Below the pieces are notes generated by a model. The model was not told the origin of the DNA. It searched no databases and saw nothing but the letters and a program-made list of their open reading frames with translations. A stretch of DNA of 13,855 nucleotides from JASLBX01 sp036374175 (GTDB taxonomy: Bacteria; Actinomycetota; Actinomycetes; Jiangellales; Jiangellaceae). The translations under genes and the position numbers were made by a program. Location of the stretch: NCBI GenBank assembly GCA_036374175.1, contig DASUUH010000118.1, positions 1 through 13,855 of the forward strand. The letters are read 5' to 3'. Of this stretch, positions 8,891 to 13,855 are shown piece by piece (position 1 is the stretch's first letter; the number at the start of each line of letters is the position of its first letter).

Positions 8891-9001
8891 CTCACCGACA
8901 CGAACGAGCTCGTACGCAGCGCTCCGCCCGATCCCCAGCATCCTCCCGGCTGTGGGCAGATCGACAACGGTCGGCAACTTACGCGCCTCTTCACGGTTCA
9001 C
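8879..9001 (-). pseudogene. Excisionase-like HTH gene, truncated at its 3' end
   Basis: From GTG 9001 the frame gives MNREEARKLPTVVDLPTAGR followed by MLGIGRSAAYELVRVGEWPT. This is the winged-helix pattern of excisionases and related Xis/HTH_17 proteins: a helix-turn-helix with 'LGIGRS-AAYELV', then the wing start 'GE-P'. About 41 residues match; the wing and C-terminal part, where LRLGRRxxxP normally follows, are replaced by hydrolase sequence. GGAGG lies 9 nt before the start, and the GTG overlaps the stop of the upstream gene as GTGA, so the two were translationally coupled. Such proteins bend DNA at attachment sites and steer integrases towards excision. The frame runs on to 8573 in the wrong frame of the hydrolase, so a gene caller may report a chimeric 149-residue protein. 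Confidence 0.75.
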
Positions 9002-9498
9002 GACAGATCGCCTCCGGAGCACGGAGTGCGGAGCCTAGGCATCTCTATCGATTGAGAGGGCCCGCGCACGGCACCGCGGCCACTGATAGGGCCCCGTTGC
9101 GCCGAGCGCCAATCGACGTTGGCCGGCCGTCCCGTTGATCTCGCTGTCTCAGCGGGATCGGCCGCGGGTCGACCGGACGTTGGTCCATGGGCATGGCGTC
9201 GCACCAGCCACGAGACGATCTCCCTTCGTGGCCAGAGCAATCGGTACAGGTGCCGATGCGGGCTGGGGAACGGGTTACTTCTGGGCCCGCCTCGGGTGAG
9301 CCAGCTCGTGATCGTTTTCGGTGGGACCCCAGTGAACGCTGCTGCACCGGCGATGTCAACCCAGGGTAGCTCCGGCAGCCCGAAGAGTCTGCCTGCGGGC
9401 ATTCGGTGGCTGGAGCGGACCCCATCGGCCAATGCCGACAGGTGCGCTGCCAGGTCGACTGACCCTTGCTCCTTAGTACTGACTTCGATCACCGCCAT
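8998..9498 (-). CDS. Helix-turn-helix protein of a mobile element
   Basis: 166 residues from the ATG at 9498 (a GTG at 9540 is also in frame). Residues 46-100 look like a MerR/excisionase-type winged helix: WVDIAGAAAFTGVPPKTITS, a short loop rich in Pro and Ser, then RLLWPRREIVSWLVRR. This reads as a DNA-binding module with a helix, turn, recognition helix and wing; I do not recognise a named family. The C-terminal 65 residues are Arg/Pro/Ser/Gly-rich and probably disordered. There is no clear ribosome site, but a perfect AT-rich palindrome (9504-9517) lies 6 nt upstream of the ATG. The stop overlaps the start of the excisionase-like gene. Likely a regulator or recombination directionality partner of an integrated element (inference from position). 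Confidence 0.6.
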   Translation of the reverse strand: MAVIEVSTKEQGSVDLAAHLSALADGVRSSHRMPAGRLFGLPELPWVDIAGAAAFTGVPPKTITSWLTRGGPRSNPFPSPHRHLYRLLWPRREIVSWLVRRHAHGPTSGRPAADPAETARSTGRPANVDWRSAQRGPISGRGAVRGPSQSIEMPRLRTPCSGGDLS

Positions 9499-9503
9499 CA
9501 GTG

Positions 9504-9517
9504 CAGTTTTAAAACTG
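9504..9517. promoter_or_regulatory. 14 bp AT-rich perfect palindrome
   Basis: CAGTTTTAAAACTG is a perfect inverted repeat without a spacer, strikingly AT-rich in this GC-rich DNA. It lies just upstream of the ATG at 9498 of the helix-turn-helix gene, where a self-regulating protein or another dimeric regulator could bind. It could also serve as part of a promoter. Function is inferred from position only. Confidence 0.45.
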
Positions 9518-9567
9518 TGGCATGTGATGCGTGAACGCACTCAGGTGCGATGGATCAGCGTGGTCGG

Positions 9568-9777
9568 CTAGCGAAGGCGGCGGGCGCGACGGGGTTTCCG
9601 TGCGCCGGCGGCCTTAGCAGGCTGGCTGCCGAGAACGATACGAGGCTGCTGCTCACCGAGCAGCTCGATCTCTTTGCACCGCAGCCGGTAGGCGAGAACG
9701 ATGTGCACCAAACGCACACCTGCCATCAGTACTGCTGCGATGGTTCCCGGGACTGCCAGCTCGCCGAGGATCTGCAC
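9568..9777 (-). CDS. Small protein with a hydrophobic segment, unknown function
   Basis: 69 residues from GTG 9777, a start supported by GAGGAG about 8 nt upstream; the frame is open to an alternative start at 9849. The N-terminal half is hydrophobic (VPGTIAAVLMAGVRLVHIVL, about residues 9-28), long enough for one membrane helix, though it contains an Arg and a His. The C-terminal end is strongly basic (RKPRRARRLR). I do not recognise a family. It lies 69 bp upstream of the helix-turn-helix gene on the same strand, so the three genes (this one, HTH, excisionase-like) form a plausible operon of an integrated element. Small basic or membrane proteins of this kind are common in actinomycete integrative elements, but no specific role can be named. 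Confidence 0.5.
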   Translation of the reverse strand: MQILGELAVPGTIAAVLMAGVRLVHIVLAYRLRCKEIELLGEQQPRIVLGSQPAKAAGARKPRRARRLR

Positions 9778-10026
9778 CCGAGGGCTCCTCTTGGGCTGGA
9801 GATGGAAATGCCCCAGAGCCGGCGGCTTCGGGGCTCGGACGATGGGCACGGCTTGTTACGCGCGGCCCGAGGGAAATGGAAAAGGCCCGACCTCGGAAGA
9901 GGACCGGACCGGTAGGAGGGCGTGCTTCGCCCGCGTCGAAGTGTTGCGCAATCAAGAGTGGAAGCGCAAGCCGGCGACCATATCCCCAGCTCAGAACGTT
10001 GATCGCTGGCAACCGGCCGCACGCAG

Positions 10027-10068
10027 GCGACAACGCATATTGTCGCTGTATGACAACTATTATTGTCA
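10027..10068. promoter_or_regulatory. Two tandem inverted repeats GACAA-N6-TTGTC, likely operator over a promoter
   Basis: The first repeat is GCGACAA-CGCATA-TTGTCGC (10027-10046) with 7 bp arms; the second is TGACAA-CTATTA-TTGTCA (10051-10068) with 6 bp arms. Both have a 6 nt spacer and their centres are 23 bp apart, so the four half-sites repeat about every 11-12 bp on one DNA face. A TATTAT sequence (10058-10063) fits an actinobacterial -10 box, six bases before the GTG at 10070, which would make that message leaderless. Binding at these sites would cover the promoter, pointing to repression. The regulator is unknown; the helix-turn-helix proteins encoded nearby are candidates. Confidence 0.6.
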
Positions 10069-10069
10069 G

Positions 10070-10725
10070 GTGCTACGTGATCCTCTTGATACGCAGCTAC
10101 GCGAGATTGCCTGGACCCAGGCCAGCCGCCGTTGGGAACCTCCCGGCGGTGTCGTGCCGGCGGACCCGCGGGATTACGATGCAAGCGACGAAGAGCGGCT
10201 CGCTGGCTGCCTAGGGTTGCTGCACTCCTACACCCACATGGTCAAGCTCCTTCAGCGACGGATAGACCTCACGGTCGACGCCGCATTGGCACGTGGAGCG
10301 AGCTACGGCCAGATCGCGGCCATGTGTGGCATATCCAGGCAAGCAGTCCGCCAACGACGGCTACGGCACGACCAGCAGACAGAGCCACACCGAGTACGGC
10401 CCTCTGCGACGGCATCCGATCAGCAACGGGACCTGCATATGCCGGACGCACAGCACCGTCCACTCACCAGGCACTGCAGGCGCCGTCCGAAGCAGCCACG
10501 CCACCACTCGGACCGCGTCCGCGCCGCGCCGGAGCGAAGGTCCGGGTCTACGAGCTCGCCAAGGAGTTCGGCGTCGAGAGCCAGGTCGTACTGGTCAGGC
10601 TCAACGGAATGGGCGAGTTCGTTCGGTCGGCATCATCGACTGTTGAGCCGTCGTTGATACGCAGACTCCGAGACGAGTTCGCCAGTTCCGCGAGGCGTGA
10701 CCTACGGGACGACTGCCGAGATTGA
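10070..10725 (+). pseudogene. HTH protein with IF2_N-like C-terminal domain, apparently frameshifted
   Basis: The first part, in the frame of GTG 10070, carries a helix-turn-helix: DLTVDAALARGASYGQIAAM then CGISRQAVRQRR, similar to sigma-factor region-4-like HTH segments. The last part, one frame away, is a good match to the N-terminal domain of translation initiation factor IF2: KVRVYELAKEFGVESQVVLV (from 10537) followed by GMGEFVRSASSTVEPSLIRRL. Between them is an Ala/Pro/Thr-rich linker in the second frame, so the shift most likely lies near 10350-10380. Joined, this gives about 217 residues. In actinomycetes the IF2_N fold also occurs as a nucleic-acid-binding module in other proteins. 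The start is uncertain: GTG 10070 would be leaderless, TTG 10040 is the alternative. The role is unknown; the operator in front suggests a regulated element gene. Confidence 0.6.
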
Positions 10726-10977
10726 TCGCGACGCCCGTACCTCAAGGTTGTGGCGTGTGACGTTGGGGATTAGGCGATCGCGCGGTATGTCGGGCCGTCG
10801 TACCGGCTTGGGCGCGGCGTCGTTGGCCCCTACGTACGCCACGGGATGCCGCGTTTCCTCCGTTGCGATGTCAAAATGCGGCCGTCGTGGGCATGCGAAA
10901 CCCATCCGCCAGCGTCCGAGCAGAGCCAACCGGCACCGCTTGGTCGCGTGCCGTGTTGCCCTGTTGGGGTTCAGAGC

Positions 10978-10999
10978 CACGGTCAAATCACGGTCAAAC
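10978..10999 (+). repeat. Tandem 11-mer, candidate integrase arm-type site (left arm)
   Basis: Two copies in a row: CACGGTCAAAT (10978-10988) and CACGGTCAAAC (10989-10999). The same tandem arrangement, with GGACAAA in place of GGTCAAA, occurs in the same direction at 11219-11240, on the other side of the tRNA fragment. Direct repeats on each side of a core are what arm-binding domains of tyrosine integrases recognise. The call rests on the pattern and its position, not on known sites for this integrase. Confidence 0.55.
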
Positions 11000-11006
11000 G
11001 ATCAAC

Positions 11007-11037
11007 AGGCCGGTCACCCTGTCTGGGTGACCGGCCT
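11007..11037 (-). terminator. Strong hairpin terminator behind the tRNA fragment
   Basis: AGGCCGGTCACCC (11007-11019), a TGTCT loop and GGGTGACCGGCCT (11025-11037) form a perfect 13 bp stem. It lies 17-47 nt past the CCA end of the initiator-tRNA fragment on the minus strand, the usual place for a tRNA terminator. There is no long T run, which is common in actinomycetes. Being symmetrical, it may act on both strands. Confidence 0.75.
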
Positions 11038-11053
11038 CTGACCTGCGCTTACG

Positions 11054-11099
11054 TGGTAGCGGGGGCAGGATTTGAACCTGCGACCTCTGGGTTATGAGC
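11054..11099 (-). other. 3' half of an initiator tRNA-fMet gene, attachment-site core
   Basis: On the minus strand, GCTCATAACCCAGAGG begins at 11099 with anticodon CAT and the 3' strand of the anticodon stem (CCC). It continues through a variable loop, a perfect T-arm (GCAGG-TTCAAAT-CCTGC), the acceptor strand CCCCGCT, discriminator A and encoded CCA, ending at 11054. The CCC of the stem (three G-C pairs when complete) and T at position 72 are initiator-tRNA marks. Upstream of the anticodon loop the sequence (CTCCG) no longer pairs and no D-arm is present, so the 5' half is absent. A cut at the anticodon loop with a 46 bp 3' part kept is the classic core of a tyrosine-integrase attachment site, and the integrase gene lies 171 bp away. 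Confidence 0.8.
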
Positions 11100-11213
11100 G
11101 GAGCCAGATGTTCATACCATGGCCTTGTGCTAGAGTGATTTCAAGACGAAAATGCAGGTAGATAGCTCATTCTTCGTATCACGTGGTGCTGGCTCGTGAT
11201 TCCTGATCCTACA

Positions 11214-11240
11214 TTGTCCGCGGACAAATCACGGACAAAT
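11214..11240 (+). repeat. Palindrome plus tandem 11-mer, candidate integrase arm site/int operator (right arm)
   Basis: TTGTCCGCGGACAA (11214-11227) is a perfect 14 bp palindrome, and its right half is the first of two direct copies, CGCGGACAAAT (11219-11229) and CACGGACAAAT (11230-11240). The tandem matches the left-arm repeat at 10978-10999 apart from a T-to-A change in each unit. It ends 30 bp before the integrase start, so binding here could control int expression as well as recombination. Inference from pattern and position. Confidence 0.55.
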
Positions 11241-11270
11241 GATCTTCCTCGAACAGGAAGGTGATCGCAC

Positions 11271-12614
11271 GTGGGGTTCGCCAAGAAGCGGATCGGCCGC
11301 GACGGCAAGCCGCGGTACACAGCGTGCTACTTAGATCTCAAGGGTCGCGAGCGGTCGGCGGGGACGTTCTCGAGCAAGAAGCAGGCTGACCAAGCCTGGC
11401 AGGCTGCCGAAGTTGAGATGCGCAAGGGGCGAGTCGGCGATCCGGCGCGCGGGCGGCAAACCTTCCAGCAGTACGTCGAACAGACCTGGCTGCCCAACCA
11501 CCAGATTGAGGTCAGCACCCGGGAGGCCTACACCTACTCGATCTACAAGCACCTCATGCCTGAGTTCGGGCCGATGCGGATGATCGACATCTTGCCCGAG
11601 CACGTCCGTGCCTGGATCGCGAAGTTGTTGGACGAGGGCGTCTCCCCAGCGACCGTCCGCTCCAACAAGATCATCCTGTCGGCGATCTTCACGACCGCGA
11701 TGGACGACCAGGTCACGTTCCTCCACCCGTGCAAAGGTGTGCGCACGCCGCCCGTTCCGAAGAAGCCGCTGCAAATCGTTACGCCGGAACAGTTCGACCA
11801 GATCTACCATGCCTTGCCGGTTGCCGACTACCAGGTGCTGGTCGAAACCGAGATCGAGAGCGGCCTGCGCTGGGGTGAACTGACCGAGCTACGAGTCAAG
11901 GATCTCGACCGGCCCAGGGTGCTCACCGTCAGCCGCGCAGTCGTCGAGGTCAACCCGAAGTACCACCCGACCAAAGGTAGGTTCCTGGTCAAGGACTACC
12001 CGAAAGACCGCGAGTACCGGCGGTTCAAGCTCAGCGAACAGATCGTCGAGAAGCTGCGCGCGCACATCACTGCCAAGGACCTCGGTGTGGACGACTTGCT
12101 CTTCGCCATGAACGAGGCAGACCAACCGAAGGCACGCCCTCGTGTCGTACCCGACCCCGACTCGCTGGGCCTCACCGAGCCCAACACCAAGGGCAGGAGC
12201 TACAAGCACGGCACACTCAGCGGCTACACCGCAGGCTTGTGTCGCTGTGACTATTGCCGGGCGGCATTTGCGATCTACCGCGCCAGGCGCCGTGCCCAAG
12301 GGAAGGACGACCCACGTATGCCGCGGGTACGCGAAACTGACGGCCACATTCCTCGGGACTGGTTCCGCCGCGCCATCTGGATTCCGGCATGCACCGCCGC
12401 AGGGCTGGCCTTCACACCAACCATGCGCGACCTACGCCACGCGCACGCCTCGTGGCTCCTTGCCGGCGGCGCCGACATCCAGATCGTCAAGGAACGCCTC
12501 GGCCATGCCACGATCGCCACGACCGAGCGTTACCTCCACACCCTGCCCGACGCCGACGAGACCGCCATCGACGCACTGAGTGCAATCCGCAACCGCGGCT
12601 CGTCACGGCGATAG
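11271..12614 (+). CDS. Tyrosine recombinase/integrase with inserted HCCC zinc-finger-like segment
   Basis: 447 residues from GTG 11271, with AGGAAGG 9 nt upstream. Residues 1-60 look like an arm-binding domain (strands GKPRYTACYLDLKGRERSAG). Residues about 64-160 are the SAM-like core-binding domain. The catalytic domain follows: box I ESGLRWGEL (R200), a Lys candidate near K245 (PKDREYRRFKL), box II RDLRHAHASWLLAGG (R389), LGHATIATTERYLH with H412, and the nucleophile Y421. Box II normally reads HxxR; here position 386 is Arg. An insertion of about 75 residues (roughly 285-360) carries HGTLSGYTAGLCRCDYCRAA, with H313, C324, C326 and C329 able to bind zinc. It lies next to the initiator-tRNA fragment and probably integrates an element there; the element would extend rightwards. 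Confidence 0.93.
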   Translation: MGFAKKRIGRDGKPRYTACYLDLKGRERSAGTFSSKKQADQAWQAAEVEMRKGRVGDPARGRQTFQQYVEQTWLPNHQIEVSTREAYTYSIYKHLMPEFGPMRMIDILPEHVRAWIAKLLDEGVSPATVRSNKIILSAIFTTAMDDQVTFLHPCKGVRTPPVPKKPLQIVTPEQFDQIYHALPVADYQVLVETEIESGLRWGELTELRVKDLDRPRVLTVSRAVVEVNPKYHPTKGRFLVKDYPKDREYRRFKLSEQIVEKLRAHITAKDLGVDDLLFAMNEADQPKARPRVVPDPDSLGLTEPNTKGRSYKHGTLSGYTAGLCRCDYCRAAFAIYRARRRAQGKDDPRMPRVRETDGHIPRDWFRRAIWIPACTAAGLAFTPTMRDLRHAHASWLLAGGADIQIVKERLGHATIATTERYLHTLPDADETAIDALSAIRNRGSSRR

Positions 12615-12886
12615 GCGCGGCCAGCCTCTAGGGCGGCGGCAGTCCCTTGGCTCAGTGGGTGCTTGCTGCATGGCTGGTGCCTGCAACGATGACCGTCTTC
12701 CGGAGTGGTTGGGCTATCACATCGCCCGCCTGGCGCCCGGGAGTGCTGCACAGTGATCGCCTCGCTCGTGGGTAATGCGGTACGAGGAGACGACGGCGGA
12801 GCCGGACTCAAGCGGCGCGCATGCGGCTCGCCCAAACCCCATCTCTCATCGTGGGCAGCGATGTATTCGCAAACGCGGGACTACTG

Positions 12887-13855
12887 TCAGCCTGCACCTG
12901 GGTGGAAAGTCACACCAGCCTCGGGGAAGGCCTGCACCAGATCCGTCAGAGTCTGTTCAGTATTCCGTCCCCACATCTTGTAGATGACGTACGTCTCGTC
13001 GTTTAGCTCATCCACGAGCGGCCGGCTAGTGAAGTGCCGGCGGACCTGCTCAGCCGATGCCACTACCGCAGCGAGTTCCCGCTTGATGGCGTCCTCGTCG
13101 CGGAGTTGACCGGGCAACCGGCGCATCCCTCGCTCAGGCATTACCTCGTGGATCGCCCTCAGCGAAACCCCCTTCGCCGCCAACTGCTCCACCATGATCC
13201 GAATAGCTTGCCGTTTGGGCTCGGCGGGAAGTTCCCTACCGTCGACCACGATGTGGTACTGCGTGAGGTCACGACCATCAGCGGCACGCGACCGCGCACG
13301 TTCTCGCTCAGCCTCCTTACGGCGCACCTTGATCTGGTAGTCCGTGGCTTCCGGTAGCGGGATCACCTGCTGCACGTCCAGCACAACCCGACCGTCAAGG
13401 TCATAGGGAATGAGCCGGAAGCATCGGATGTCCATCCCCTCGTAGCTGTTGAGCCAGAGAACCGCCGTTGTGATCTCGCGTCCAAAGTTGGCTGACACGA
13501 GGATGATCCGTACCTGCGTCGAGACAGTCGGTTCCTCGCCGGAGTCGTCATCAATCGCCAGGAACGACTCCAACTTGGCGCGCGCATCAATTTGCTCGCC
13601 CGGCGCGTACTTCGTTAGGAAGGCTTCGTAGGTATCCGCAACCTCCTCGAAGCTCATCGTTGAGACCATGGACGCATACCGGATGGCCTGCAGGTCCATG
13701 TGTCCACCGGTCTCCGTCCGCTTCAACTCGATCACCACGAGGCGGCCCGCGGTGTCTACGGCAAGAAGGTCGATGCGTCTCCGAGCGTCGTCCCATTGCC
13801 CGAACTCCTCAGCAACGACCAGCAGATCATCGCCAAGTGGTGATATGTCGCTGCG
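12887..13855 (-). CDS. PD-(D/E)XK nuclease-like protein (DUF91-type), partial at right edge
   Basis: The frame is open to the right end of the window, so the true start lies beyond 13855; 322 residues are visible. Translating the edge gives RRRIDLLAVD, then GRLVVIELKRTETGGHMDLQ. The Asp, followed by Glu-x-Lys on the next strand (IELK), is the PD-(D/E)XK nuclease core, and the following QAIRYASMVSTM helix is typical of a widespread uncharacterised group of DUF91/NucS-like nucleases. A middle part (ITTAVLWLN, DIRCFRLIPYDLDG, DVQQVIPLPEA) is conserved in the same group from memory. The C-terminal 120 residues form a separate helical domain. Substrate and role are unknown. Its position facing the integrase gene suggests cargo of an integrated element, possibly defence-related (inference). 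The stop at 12887 leaves about 270 bp to the integrase with no visible feature. Confidence 0.78.
   Translation of the reverse strand, partial: RSDISPLGDDLLVVAEEFGQWDDARRRIDLLAVDTAGRLVVIELKRTETGGHMDLQAIRYASMVSTMSFEEVADTYEAFLTKYAPGEQIDARAKLESFLAIDDDSGEEPTVSTQVRIILVSANFGREITTAVLWLNSYEGMDIRCFRLIPYDLDGRVVLDVQQVIPLPEATDYQIKVRRKEAERERARSRAADGRDLTQYHIVVDGRELPAEPKRQAIRIMVEQLAAKGVSLRAIHEVMPERGMRRLPGQLRDEDAIKRELAAVVASAEQVRRHFTSRPLVDELNDETYVIYKMWGRNTEQTLTDLVQAFPEAGVTFHPGAG

Noticed and set aside
9060..9140. Possible second attachment site or inverted repeat near the HTH gene
   Set aside because: Only short GC-rich matches were seen, none extending beyond what is expected by chance.
10702..10986. A 94-codon minus-strand frame between the IF2_N gene and the left arm repeat
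   Set aside because: No ribosome site, no recognisable motif, and its start overlaps the arm repeat. A decayed gene is possible but not supportable.
12615..12886. The gap between integrase and nuclease, checked for the tRNA 5' half or a second att core
   Set aside because: No tRNA D-arm, no copy of the 46 bp core and no clear hairpin was found; short overlapping frames have no motifs.
1..13855. CRISPR array, rRNA or complete insertion sequence
   Set aside because: No regularly spaced long repeats, no rRNA-like stretches, and no transposase or terminal inverted repeats were seen in the window.

Overview
The window looks like chromosomal DNA from a high-GC actinomycete. GC-rich codon use, GTG starts, a WS/DGAT-type acyltransferase and the initiator-tRNA sequence all fit this. 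The genus cannot be told from the sequence. Genes are densely packed on the left (189-8062). The right part (about 8880-13855) is accessory: it holds excisionase-like, helix-turn-helix and integrase genes, an attachment site made of a tRNA fragment, and a nuclease-like gene running off the right edge.

Left region. A small membrane protein (189-740, -) lies directly behind a frameshifted SRPBCC gene (747-1195, -). An intact SRPBCC gene (1441-2199, +) is divergent from them, across a 245 bp spacer. It converges on an acyltransferase-3 membrane enzyme (2296-3495, -). About 725 bp with no recognisable gene follow (3496-4221). Next is a tight three-gene minus-strand operon, read right to left: an NDH-2-like FAD oxidoreductase (7857-6496), a DUF6544-like protein (6493-5663) and a WS/DGAT acyltransferase (5650-4222, frameshifted). 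The spacers are 2 and 12 nt. Upstream of it lies the remnant of a TAP-like alpha/beta hydrolase (about 8890-8062). It has lost its N-terminal part, including the catalytic serine, and also carries a frameshift.

Right region. At about 8879-8890 the hydrolase remnant is fused to a broken excisionase gene (9001-8879). The excisionase start overlaps the stop of a helix-turn-helix gene (9498-8998) as GTGA, and a 69-codon gene precedes that (9777-9568). Facing the other way is a frameshifted gene encoding a helix-turn-helix domain and an IF2_N-like domain (10070-10725, +). Its start sits just behind two tandem inverted repeats, GACAA-N6-TTGTC, which overlap a likely promoter. At 10978-11240 there is a complete-looking integrase attachment region: tandem repeats, a 13-bp-stem terminator, the 3' half of an initiator tRNA-fMet gene, then matching tandem repeats. 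A tyrosine integrase (11271-12614, +) follows. It carries an inserted HCCC zinc-finger-like segment and has Arg in place of the usual box II His. The last gene (12887-13855, -, partial) is a PD-(D/E)XK nuclease-like protein of unknown role.

The most informative features are the attP-like site with arm repeats on both sides of an initiator-tRNA core, the tandem operator in front of the HTH/IF2_N gene, and the excisionase-hydrolase breakpoint. Four genes carry apparent indels, so either this region is decaying or the sequence contains errors. That should be settled before the pseudogene calls are trusted.
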